From: Rhodospirillaceae bacterium
Lineage (GTDB): Bacteria; Pseudomonadota; Alphaproteobacteria; UBA828
Length of the DNA stretch: 36,074 nt
Reading direction: 5' to 3'
Assembly (NCBI GenBank): GCA_002717225.1
Contig: PBDG01000055.1
Coordinates: 1 to 36,074, forward strand
A program made the translations under genes and the position numbers. Shown here piece by piece: positions 17,576 through 24,753 of this stretch; within the stretch, counting starts at the first letter, position 1; every line of letters begins with the position of its first letter. The notes beneath the pieces are model-generated. The model saw nothing but the letters and a program-made list of their open reading frames with translations, had not been told where the DNA came from and made no database searches.

Positions 17576-18769
17576 CTAGGACTTTTCTCTCAAAGCCGCC
17601 GTGTAGATATCGTAGAGGCGGTTATAGTCGGGCACCACGTCGTATTCTACAGCATGTTCAATGCGGTAATCGAACTCGTCCCACTGGAAGGAATCGAGTT
17701 CCTCTTTGGAGAACTTGGCCAGTACTTCTGGATCCGCTAACTGGCCGACTGGAAGTAGGAATCCCCCTGCAGTACCGACGTGATATGACGTGTCTGGCTG
17801 AAGGATATATTCCATCCAGTCAAACGCTTTTGAGTGAAGAGTGGGATTGTTAACAACTGAACTAAGTTCAATCCAATTGATGCCTCCCTTGCCATCAGCA
17901 GGCCCGCTCTTAGGCACAACATGGTATAGGTTGCTGAGCCCATCGAGACGCGCCGCAGATATTGAATAGGTGCCTCCGCCGAAATACATGTCAATTTCGC
18001 CGTTGATTAGGGCGAGGTTGATTGCGACGAAATCATCAGAAATCATTTTTGCGCCGTTGATCGCATTTCGCGCGGTTTCCTCAAACTTAGCAACCTCATC
18101 GTCGCTCTTCGCTTTGAAGGGATGAATACCCGCCTGCATGCACATATGCATGATGTTCCAGTTGTCATAGGCAAGAATACCGTAGCGCCCCTTCATGTCG
18201 GGGTTATTAAACAGATCCCAACCTTCGTCTTTTCCCATCTCAGCCGAGATAACATCGGTGTTGACGACAAAGTCAAAGGTATCGACACGTTGGCACACGC
18301 CGAGGAGGTGCTGTTCATCTAGGCTCATCGCCCACTTATAAGGCGGTTTGAACATTGGCAGCATCTTGTCGAAATAGGGCTCGAAGCGTCCTCTATCCAA
18401 CTCAACGATGAGGTTCTCCGGCCACATCATTTCGCGCGCCCAGGGATTGTTAAGATTGATGATGTCCCAAATTGCGGTTTGTCCGGCGCGCAATTTGTTG
18501 ACTGAATCCGGATCAGAAGTATGCAGCTCATATTTGATCTGCGTATCGTACTGATCGGTGAATCCGTCGAGCACACGCGGGTCGACATAGCCATCCCAGG
18601 TCAGCATCGCCAACTCGCGCTCGGCACGGGCCATTTGAGGCAACCCCATACTTGCGCCAAGGGCCAGCGCACCGGCGCCCACACCTTTGAGTAGATTGCG
18701 CCGGGTCATTCCGGCGCCGCGAACCGGGTCATGGCTCGTTAACTGTTTTACAAGTTTCTCATTTTCCAT
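17576..18769 (-). CDS. Extracellular solute-binding protein, PotD-like, Tat-exported
   Basis: 397 residues. The N terminus carries a twin-arginine signal: TRRNLLKG at 22-29, a hydrophobic stretch GAGALALGASMGL, and a likely cleavage after ARA at 47-49, so the protein is exported folded. The mature part begins ERELAMLTWDGYVDP, typical of the spermidine/putrescine-type binding proteins. It would bind substrate in the periplasm and deliver it to the downstream permeases. ATG 18769 has a clear AGAGGAGG a few bases upstream. Ligand identity cannot be told from sequence; the context (aminotransferase, DMFase, split glutamate synthase) suggests a small nitrogenous compound. Confidence 0.9.
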   Translation of the reverse strand: MENEKLVKQLTSHDPVRGAGMTRRNLLKGVGAGALALGASMGLPQMARAERELAMLTWDGYVDPRVLDGFTDQYDTQIKYELHTSDPDSVNKLRAGQTAIWDIINLNNPWAREMMWPENLIVELDRGRFEPYFDKMLPMFKPPYKWAMSLDEQHLLGVCQRVDTFDFVVNTDVISAEMGKDEGWDLFNNPDMKGRYGILAYDNWNIMHMCMQAGIHPFKAKSDDEVAKFEETARNAINGAKMISDDFVAINLALINGEIDMYFGGGTYSISAARLDGLSNLYHVVPKSGPADGKGGINWIELSSVVNNPTLHSKAFDWMEYILQPDTSYHVGTAGGFLLPVGQLADPEVLAKFSKEELDSFQWDEFDYRIEHAVEYDVVPDYNRLYDIYTAALREKS

Positions 18770-18808
18770 TTGGACCTCCTCTGTGTATCAAAAATAGTTT
18801 GTTTTCGT

Positions 18809-19093
18809 TTATGTCACGCGCCCGTAAATGGCTTGTGTTGCTGAAACTTTGGTCAAATTGAAGCATATTCGCCTTAATTGCACACCTGCTTTATTTAATT
18901 TGCTTAAACAATTCGCAAAATCCTTTGCGGATGCGCCCGTCACTGTGAATTTCATGGCGTTGGCCAACTCTCGGTCTACGCCGAAGGCCGAATTTGGCTC
19001 GTGTGATTTATGACAATTGACGCAGTATTGTGTGTTGCCAAAGAATTCTTGATCCACCCGCACTGTCTGCGTCCCTAGCGACATCTTGGTCAC
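18809..19093 (-). CDS. Small hypothetical ORF with a CxxCH motif
   Basis: A possible protein of up to 94 residues (GTG 19093, or ATG at 19084) fills the 327-base gap between the aminotransferase and the binding protein. I do not recognise it. It contains QYCVNCHKSH, a CxxCH arrangement, but has no signal peptide, so a periplasmic c-type cytochrome is unlikely; a small metal-binding protein is possible. Codon choice is weaker than in neighbouring genes, especially in the second half, and no strong ribosome site is present. The alternative is a long untranslated leader of the binding-protein gene. Confidence 0.3.
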   Translation of the reverse strand: MTKMSLGTQTVRVDQEFFGNTQYCVNCHKSHEPNSAFGVDRELANAMKFTVTGASAKDFANCLSKLNKAGVQLRRICFNLTKVSATQAIYGRVT

Positions 19094-19096
19094 GAA

Positions 19097-20446
19097 CTAT
19101 TTAATCCCTTGTTCCTTGGCTTCGGCTATAATCACTTTTTCCAGCGTGTCGACGCATTTGTCTAGCTCGTCGCGGCTGGCGATATAGGGCGGTGACATTT
19201 CAATTGCCGTGCCCTCTTCGCCCAAGAGAACGCCTTGTTCAAGGCAGCGGCGTACCATGCGCTTCACACTCCCCTCCTCAAGAGGCTGCTTGGTTTTCTT
19301 GTCGCGGGTGAAATCGACACAGGTCCACATGCCCAGCCCGCGCACATCCCCGACGATTGGCAAATCGCGCAGGCGTTGGAGTTTGTCTAGAAAATAGGTG
19401 CCGTTCTCAGCGCCCTTGGTGATCAGGTCGTGTTGCTCAATATAATTGATGGTCGCTAGGCTTGCAGCGCAGGCTGCCGGGTGACCCTGATAGGTCTGTA
19501 GATGCGAAAAGATAGGCAGCACATCCGCGATTTTCTGCGTAACGGTTGAAGCGCCTAGGGGCACATAGCCACCAGAGATCGCTTTGGCGGTCGACATGAC
19601 GTCCGCTTGCACACCCCAATGCTCCATAGCGAACCATTTGCCGGTGCGGCCAAATCCAGTAATCACCTCGTCTGCGATTAAAAGCACGTCATATTTGTCG
19701 CAAATCGCACGCACCTTCTTGAAGTAATCATCTGGCGGCACCTGCGCACCATCGCCCTGCATCACGGGCTCGGCAATGAATGCGGCGATCAACGACGGAT
19801 CTTCATGAAGAATTTCCTGCTCGAGGTAGTCGACGCAAAAATCGCATACTTCAGAGGGATCCATGTTGAACGGCGTACGATAAAGAAAAGGGGCGGGGAT
19901 ACGTCGGTGGCCCGGTACGCCGGGTTCAGAAATGGGGCGTGTGCCGAGAATATCGGTCGCGCCGATGGATCCCATAGTGGCGCCGTGATATGCATCCCAG
20001 CGCGAGATGATTTTGCGTGCGCGCGGTTTGTCGCCCTTATGAACATGATATTCGCGGGCAAATTTAAACGAGTTTTCGTTCGCTTCCGAGCCCGAGCCGC
20101 CGAAGGTGGTTGCCGTTAGATCGCCTGGCGCAAGCTCGGCAATCTTGGCCGCGAGGCGCACCGTAACATCGGCGACATGGGCAAAGGTGCCAGCATAGTG
20201 CAGCTCCATCATCTGGTCGTATACCGCCTTAGCGACATACTCGTTGGCAAAACCAAGGGAGCTGGCTCGGGTATTAGTACTCAACATGTCGAGATACGAA
20301 TTGCCCGAAATATCAGTGATATGCATGCCTTTGCCAGACTTGAAGATGACCGGGTCGCCACCCAACACATCACTCTTTGAGACGAGCGGGAAGACGAAAT
20401 GATCAAGCGCTTCGCGCGTGACCGGGTCGATATTGCTGATATCCAT
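19097..20446 (-). CDS. Class III pyridoxal-phosphate aminotransferase
   Basis: 449 residues, normal for the family. Visible motifs: GGSGSEANENSFKFAR (116-131, phosphate cup), RWDAYHGATMGS (149-160), LLIADEVITGFGRTG (255-269, with D259 contacting the pyridine nitrogen) and the Schiff-base lysine K288 in MSTAKAISGGYVPLGA. Such enzymes move an omega- or alpha-amino group from an amine, diamine or beta-amino acid to pyruvate or 2-oxoglutarate. Substrate unassigned. ATG 20446 has AGGGAA nine bases before it. It is read in the same direction as the SDR gene upstream and the importer downstream, so it probably processes what the importer or amidase provides. Confidence 0.9.
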   Translation of the reverse strand: MDISNIDPVTREALDHFVFPLVSKSDVLGGDPVIFKSGKGMHITDISGNSYLDMLSTNTRASSLGFANEYVAKAVYDQMMELHYAGTFAHVADVTVRLAAKIAELAPGDLTATTFGGSGSEANENSFKFAREYHVHKGDKPRARKIISRWDAYHGATMGSIGATDILGTRPISEPGVPGHRRIPAPFLYRTPFNMDPSEVCDFCVDYLEQEILHEDPSLIAAFIAEPVMQGDGAQVPPDDYFKKVRAICDKYDVLLIADEVITGFGRTGKWFAMEHWGVQADVMSTAKAISGGYVPLGASTVTQKIADVLPIFSHLQTYQGHPAACAASLATINYIEQHDLITKGAENGTYFLDKLQRLRDLPIVGDVRGLGMWTCVDFTRDKKTKQPLEEGSVKRMVRRCLEQGVLLGEEGTAIEMSPPYIASRDELDKCVDTLEKVIIAEAKEQGIK

Positions 20447-20538
20447 GATGTGTTTCCCTAATAGCGAACTAATTTATTCCTTGGGGATTTGTTTAACATG
20501 ACATGCCTCATTATCACATAAAATAGACCAATGAGTGG

Positions 20539-21318
20539 TCAGGCGTCACCCATGGCTGCTGGGCTTTCTGGCAGGACCTGGCCGCCGTCAACTACGAGTA
20601 TCTGTCCGGTAACATAACGTGATTGGTCGGAAGCAAAATATAGCAGCGCATAGGCAATATCCTCAGGTTCTCCGATATATCCTGCCGGGATAATGTCGCT
20701 GATCTCCTTCAGCGCTTCACCACCAAGCTCCGCCAAGCCCTCGGTCATAATTGAGCCCGGGCTGACACCGTTAACGGTGATATTGTATTTCGCTAATTCC
20801 AGGGAGGCGCCGCGAATGAAGGCATTAGCCCCCCCTTTGGAGGCCATGTAATGGCAAAGTCCAGGCCAGCCGACCTGAGGACCGGTGATCGAAGACACAA
20901 CTACTATCCGTCCGGATTTTTGCTCCTTCATCTGAGGAATGCAGGCTTGGGTTCCGAACAGGATGCCCTTGAGGTTGGTGTTGATCACATTATCCCACAT
21001 CTCTTCGGTCATATCGCTGAGGAGCGCCTGCGGAAAAATGCCGGCATTGAGGCACAGTACGTCAATGGCGCCAAAATTATCGATGCAAGCGGTGGCCATT
21101 TTCTCCATATCTGCCTTGCTTTTGACATCGCCCTGACATAGCACTGCCGTGCCGCCCTTTGCGGTGATTTCATCCACTACCGTTTGTCCGGCGGCCTCAC
21201 TACGGTTGACCACCAGTACCTTGGCACCTTCCTCGGCGAAGACATGGGCGATGCCGCGACCGATGCCACGCCCGCCACCGGTAACGATCGCTGCTTTCCC
21301 CTGCAATGTGATTGCCAT
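20539..21318 (-). CDS. Short-chain dehydrogenase/reductase (SDR)
   Basis: 259 residues, classical SDR. NAD(P)-binding TGGGRGIGRGIA (13-24), NAGIF (91-95), catalytic S143 in VVVSSITGP, and Y157-x-x-x-K161 in CHYMASKGG. The acid residue after strand 2 is replaced by N38-R39 (VLVVNRS), which tends to favour NADPH. ATG 21318 has AAGAGG eight bases upstream; a longer frame starting 105 bases earlier has no conserved content. It is the first gene of the long minus-strand cluster and diverges from the amidohydrolase at 21463. The substrate is unknown; oxidation of an alcohol, or reduction of a ketone or aldehyde produced by the aminotransferase, is plausible. Confidence 0.88.
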   Translation of the reverse strand: MAITLQGKAAIVTGGGRGIGRGIAHVFAEEGAKVLVVNRSEAAGQTVVDEITAKGGTAVLCQGDVKSKADMEKMATACIDNFGAIDVLCLNAGIFPQALLSDMTEEMWDNVINTNLKGILFGTQACIPQMKEQKSGRIVVVSSITGPQVGWPGLCHYMASKGGANAFIRGASLELAKYNITVNGVSPGSIMTEGLAELGGEALKEISDIIPAGYIGEPEDIAYALLYFASDQSRYVTGQILVVDGGQVLPESPAAMGDA

Positions 21319-21420
21319 GTTTTTAGCCTCTTGCTGAAAATTGTCCGGAAAGAAATCTAACACGTCGGGGGGACAAGAAAACCCGTCAAGATGGATCGAC
21401 ATAAATGAAAGATTTAGCAA

Positions 21421-21451
21421 CAATTTCTACCCTTCAACATACGAGAAATTG
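21421..21451. promoter_or_regulatory. Inverted repeat CAATTTCT-N15-AGAAATTG before the 21463 gene
   Basis: Perfect 8-base arms with a 15-base spacer end 11 bases before the amidohydrolase ATG, in the 144-base divergent region shared with the SDR gene. It could be an operator controlling both directions, or, in the plus-strand transcript, a hairpin just before a weak ribosome site (GGAAC). Function inferred from symmetry and position. Confidence 0.4.
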
Positions 21452-21462
21452 GAACAGCCATT

Positions 21463-22611
21463 ATGCGTAGCGACATCGGCCAAAACACCTCGCTTGTCGA
21501 TCATCATTGCCACGGCGTCGTGCCAATAGATTTGACGAACGAGCAGTTTGAGGATGCGATCAGTGAAGCCTATGCACCCGCGCCTGCCGGAACTAATTAT
21601 TGGGACAAGCCGGTTGCGCTTTCTATTCGTCGGTGGTGCGCACCGGTCCTTGATCTGCCCAAATTTACGACACCCATGGACTATATAGAACGGCGGCGTG
21701 AGCTTGGTGCAAACGAAGTAAACAAACGTTTTTTATGCGCTGGCGGATTCGAGACATTGCTTGTCGATTCGGGTAACCGCCCAGAGGAGCTTTGTACAGT
21801 TGAGGAGTTGGGCAAAATCGCTGGCGTGCCATCGCGCGAGGTGGTGCGCATGGAATCGATCGCCGAGAGAGTTGCTGCGGCGGGCGGAGTTACAGCGGTC
21901 GGCTATGCAGAAGCTTTTGAAGCAGCGTTGCGCGATTCCCTGCATGATAATGTGGTAGGGTTGAAAACTGTGGTTGCCTATCGTTCTACACTCGCTATTG
22001 ATTATACTCCGCCTAGACTGGGCGAAGTGGCACGCGCTGCAGGTGATTGGCTTGCAGAAGTGGAAAAGACGGGCAATGTGCGCATCACTGACCCGGTGCT
22101 AGAGCGCCACCTGATTTGGATCGGCGCTGACATTGCGCGCGAAAGGAGCTATCCGGTGCAGTTCCATATAGGCATCGGGGATCCTGATATTGAGCTCAAC
22201 AAGGTTGATCCAAGCCTTCTAACACCCTTTATCCGCTCGGCAGAGGCTTGGCAATTTCCAATCACGCTCCTTCATTGTTATCCGTTTCATCGACAGGCGG
22301 GATTGATCTCTGAGAATTTTCCGTATGTCTATTTTGATGTGGGCTTCGTGCAAAATTGGGTGGGCCCGAGCTATCAGCGCATTATGGACGAGGCGCTCGA
22401 GTTGGCGCCTTTTACTAAAATGCTTTTTTCCTCCGACGCATTTGGCCTGTCGGAACTTTATTATCTCGGTGCGATTCGTTTTCGCACTAGTCTTAGTCGA
22501 GCCCTTGGCCGCTGGATCGATGAAGATGAACTGGCGGAGGGCGAGGCGGAGCGCATTTTTGATCTCATCGGGCGCTATAACGCACGGCGTATTTATCCGC
22601 TTGGCGAATAG
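21463..22611 (+). CDS. Amidohydrolase family protein, FluG-like (metal-dependent TIM barrel)
   Basis: 382 residues. Metal-binding pattern of the amidohydrolase superfamily: H15-C-H17 in LVDHHCHG, K168 in VVGLKTVVAYRST, H235 in PVQFHIGIGD, H271 in TLLHCYPFHR and D325 in MLFSSDAFGLS. The VGLKTVVAYR block and overall layout resemble the amidohydrolase half of FluG and of stand-alone relatives associated with glutamine-synthetase-like ligases, some thought to act on gamma-glutamyl amides. No glutamine-synthetase-like gene is present here. ATG 21463 gives the HxH motif near the N terminus. The next gene begins three bases after its stop, so the two are co-translated. Confidence 0.83.
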   Translation: MRSDIGQNTSLVDHHCHGVVPIDLTNEQFEDAISEAYAPAPAGTNYWDKPVALSIRRWCAPVLDLPKFTTPMDYIERRRELGANEVNKRFLCAGGFETLLVDSGNRPEELCTVEELGKIAGVPSREVVRMESIAERVAAAGGVTAVGYAEAFEAALRDSLHDNVVGLKTVVAYRSTLAIDYTPPRLGEVARAAGDWLAEVEKTGNVRITDPVLERHLIWIGADIARERSYPVQFHIGIGDPDIELNKVDPSLLTPFIRSAEAWQFPITLLHCYPFHRQAGLISENFPYVYFDVGFVQNWVGPSYQRIMDEALELAPFTKMLFSSDAFGLSELYYLGAIRFRTSLSRALGRWIDEDELAEGEAERIFDLIGRYNARRIYPLGE

Positions 22612-22614
22612 AAT

Positions 22615-23406
22615 ATGACCGAGGTGCTGATCAACCCTGGCGACCCGCCGCCCTTCGAAACCTTGAACGATGAAGGTGCCGCACCGCTACTACTGATTTG
22701 TGATCACGCAAGCTGCTCTATTCCTGAGAGGTTTGACAATCTCGGTCTCAACCAGGAGGCACTCGAAGATCACATCGGCTGGGATATCGGCGCGGCAGCA
22801 GTGACTCGGAGGCTTTCCATCCTTTTGGACGCTCCGGCGGTGCTAGCAGGATATTCCCGCCTTTTGATCGACTGCAACCGTCCAGAGGGAGCACTCGACC
22901 TGGTGCCGTCCTTAGCCGATGGTCGCCTCATCCCGGGCAATCAGCGTTTGAATGCCGAGGATGTAGCCGCGCGGCGCGCTGCTTTTTTCGAACCATATCA
23001 TCAGGAAATTCGAAATTTTCTAGACAAGTTTGAAACCTGCGGGATAGTGCCTTTGCTTGCCTCGATCCATAGTTTTAACCCGACGATGAGCTCTAAAGAC
23101 GAGTCGCGCCCCTGGGTAGTTTCCATTTGCTGGAACCGCGACGGGCGAGTTGCGCTACCGATGCTATCAGCGCTTAGGGCCGAGGGACTTTGCGTCGGAG
23201 AAAATCAACCATACGGGTTCGATTCCCTGAGTGATTACGCAATCCCGGAATACGGCCTTAAGCGGGGCCTTCCACACGTTCTTGTTGAGCTGCGCAACGA
23301 TCAGGTGAACGACGAAGTTGGCGTTGCTGCTTGGTCGGATCGCCTCGCTCGGCATCTGATTTCAGCTCTTGCCGACCCGGCAAACCACTGTTTGAAACAT
23401 TTCTGA
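22615..23406 (+). CDS. N-formylglutamate amidohydrolase family protein, copy 1
   Basis: 263 residues of the N-formylglutamate amidohydrolase fold (zinc-dependent, related to carboxypeptidases). Landmarks: LLICDHASCSIPERF, HIGWDIGAAAVTRRL, AGYSRLLIDCNRPEG, LASIHSFNP and GLPHVLVELRNDQ. Proteins of this type cleave N-formyl or similar N-acyl bonds; stand-alone members outside histidine catabolism are mostly uncharacterised. It begins three bases after the amidohydrolase stop and presumably works in the same step series. A clear paralogue lies at 24754-25593 on the opposite strand. Confidence 0.85.
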   Translation: MTEVLINPGDPPPFETLNDEGAAPLLLICDHASCSIPERFDNLGLNQEALEDHIGWDIGAAAVTRRLSILLDAPAVLAGYSRLLIDCNRPEGALDLVPSLADGRLIPGNQRLNAEDVAARRAAFFEPYHQEIRNFLDKFETCGIVPLLASIHSFNPTMSSKDESRPWVVSICWNRDGRVALPMLSALRAEGLCVGENQPYGFDSLSDYAIPEYGLKRGLPHVLVELRNDQVNDEVGVAAWSDRLARHLISALADPANHCLKHF

Positions 23407-23550
23407 ACCCGTCTGACGCGCACTGCGCCCTTTTTCTGGCAACAGGCCATCCCGTTTCTCTCGCGTATTGCCATCTTGTCAAACATGCTATTAGGTTTGC
23501 CATCAACTGCCGAGGCGTACGATGCTAACGGATTATTTCTAAGAGGAACT

Positions 23551-24084
23551 ATGCCGCTCCTGGAGGATTTCGATTGTCAACTTGGCGCTGGGCTGTTGAA
23601 GCAGGTTGACCCGTTGTTGTTTAAGGAAGGTATGCGTCAGCTCACCGCCGGCGTTACCATTGTTACTACGGCAATTGGCGATGAGCGTCGCGGTCTGACG
23701 GCGACAGCTGTCTGCTCGCTCTCGGCCGAGCCACCCACGCTCTTGGCCTGTGTTAACCGCGAGGCGGGTGCACACGACCCAACACTGCAAAGTCGCGTTT
23801 TTTGCGTAAATGTGCTCGCCACCCAGCATCTTGAGTTAGCTGGCCATTTTGCTAATTCCCAGATGACGGCAACGGAACGCTTTGGCAGTGGCGATTGGGG
23901 CACTCTTGAGACCGGTGCGCCAGTACTGATGGACAGTCTTGCTTCCTTCGACTGTATTCTTGGGCAAACTATGCGCGCTGATACCCACACTGTCTTAACC
24001 GGTCGGGTACAGGCGGTTCGAAGCGACAACAAGCTGGAGCCGCTGCTCTATTCGCGCGGTGTCTTTGGTTCTTTCACGCCCTAG
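23551..24084 (+). CDS. Flavin reductase-like protein (FMN-binding split barrel)
   Basis: 177 residues from ATG 23551 (AAGAGGAACT upstream); a frame starting 75 bases earlier overlaps no conserved sequence. Family landmarks: MRQLTAGVTIVTT, RRGLTATAVCSLSAEPPTLLACVN, RVFCVNVLATQHLELA and HTVLTGRVQAV. Such proteins reduce FMN or FAD with NAD(P)H and supply two-component monooxygenases. The gene next to it, read on the other strand, is only a remnant of an LLM monooxygenase; the intact one is at 7483. It lies 144 bases after the N-formylglutamate amidohydrolase-like gene, possibly on the same transcript. Confidence 0.87.
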   Translation: MPLLEDFDCQLGAGLLKQVDPLLFKEGMRQLTAGVTIVTTAIGDERRGLTATAVCSLSAEPPTLLACVNREAGAHDPTLQSRVFCVNVLATQHLELAGHFANSQMTATERFGSGDWGTLETGAPVLMDSLASFDCILGQTMRADTHTVLTGRVQAVRSDNKLEPLLYSRGVFGSFTP

Positions 24085-24218
24085 GCGGGTTCGGGTAAAG
24101 AGGCGAAAATCGCCATGATCGTCATGAACCGAGCGCAGGTCTATGATGACTGACGTTGCGTATCGTCACCTCGGTATATCCAAGCAGAGCTAATGTCGCT
24201 TGCATGCGCCTTGCGGCG

Positions 24219-24395
24219 TCAGCCCTTGAACTTGGAAGAATAGCGCGGCGCGATTTCATCGGCGAAGCGGCGCATGCAGTTATGCCGCTTAGTAACATGG
24301 ATCCAAGATCTGAATACCATAATCTTGGCGTGCAGCTCACCGGGCCTATTGGCCGCCCGTGATTTAGGATCAACATACGGCGACCAGCCGGTTGC
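24219..24395 (-). pseudogene. Decayed 3' end of an LLM-class flavin oxidoreductase
   Basis: A 58-codon open stretch on the minus strand, bounded upstream by an in-frame TGA at 24396-24398 and ending at TGA 24219-24221, has no usable start. Its end, NCMRRFADEIAPRYSSKFKG, has the shape of the C-terminal helix of luciferase-like monooxygenases; compare NLMRSMELMAGEVLPRL in the intact gene at 7483. The part before it (ELHAKIMVFRSW) is also protein-like. I infer a broken gene whose 5' part is lost. It lies tail to tail with a flavin reductase, the usual partner of such enzymes. Family call is moderate because only one helix is recognisable. Confidence 0.45.
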
Positions 24396-24402
24396 TCAGC
24401 AG

Positions 24403-24445
24403 TTATCCACCACTTATTTTTGATTATCCACATGAATAATCCACA
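24403..24445 (+). other. Cluster of three DnaA-box-like 9-mers
   Basis: TTATCCACC (24403-24411), TTATCCACA (24424-24432, exact consensus) and TAATCCACA (24437-24445) lie in the same orientation within 43 bases. About 60 bases of AT-rich sequence follow directly (24446-24505), including the inverted repeat AATTAA-N10-TTAATT at 24448-24469. This resembles a DnaA-binding region with an unwinding element, as in a replication origin, but no dnaA, dnaN, hemE, parA or gidA gene is in the window. It could instead be a DnaA-responsive promoter or titration site. Confidence 0.4.
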
Positions 24446-24753
24446 ATAATTAATCCGTAGAGGTTAATTATTTATCGTGTGAGATTTTGAGAAAATATTT
24501 TATGAACACTGGCCGCAATATCTCTATTTGGAAGCTATTTAAGAGGAGCGTTACGGTCACTTGGGGGCTTAAGTCGGCAGGGCGGTTGGCTCAGATAAAA
24601 TGCACTGGTGGGCTGTAGGCTCAGTCGGCGCTGTTTGGGGCTCACTTGGCGGTAATTCGCAAAAGGCAACGCTTTCTAATTGTGTTGCTAAGCGCTGAAT
24701 CTCCAGTTCAGCCCCAACTTTGGATGTCCCTCCTTTTTTCTGCGGGTGAGCAC
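24446..24753. other. Non-coding stretch, AT-rich then G-rich
   Basis: No gene recognised. The first 60 bases are AT-rich (see DnaA-like boxes). A 38-codon plus-strand frame from ATG 24502 has no ribosome site or recognisable sequence. Three GGCTCA hexamers (24588, 24618, 24639) lie in a G-rich stretch but are too degenerate to call a repeat. The 3' side borders the stop of the second N-formylglutamate amidohydrolase-like gene, and no clear terminator is seen. Confidence 0.4.

Noticed and set aside
18809-19093. A c-type cytochrome because of CVNCH
   Set aside because: No signal peptide or membrane anchor, and no axial Met context; one CxxCH in a doubtful ORF is not enough.
24448-24469. CtrA-type site TTAA-N7-TTAA in the AT-rich stretch
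   Set aside because: The two TTAA elements are 10, not 7, bases apart.
24588-24644. Tandem repeat of GGCTCA-containing units
   Set aside because: Only the hexamer is shared; spacing (30 and 21) and flanks differ.
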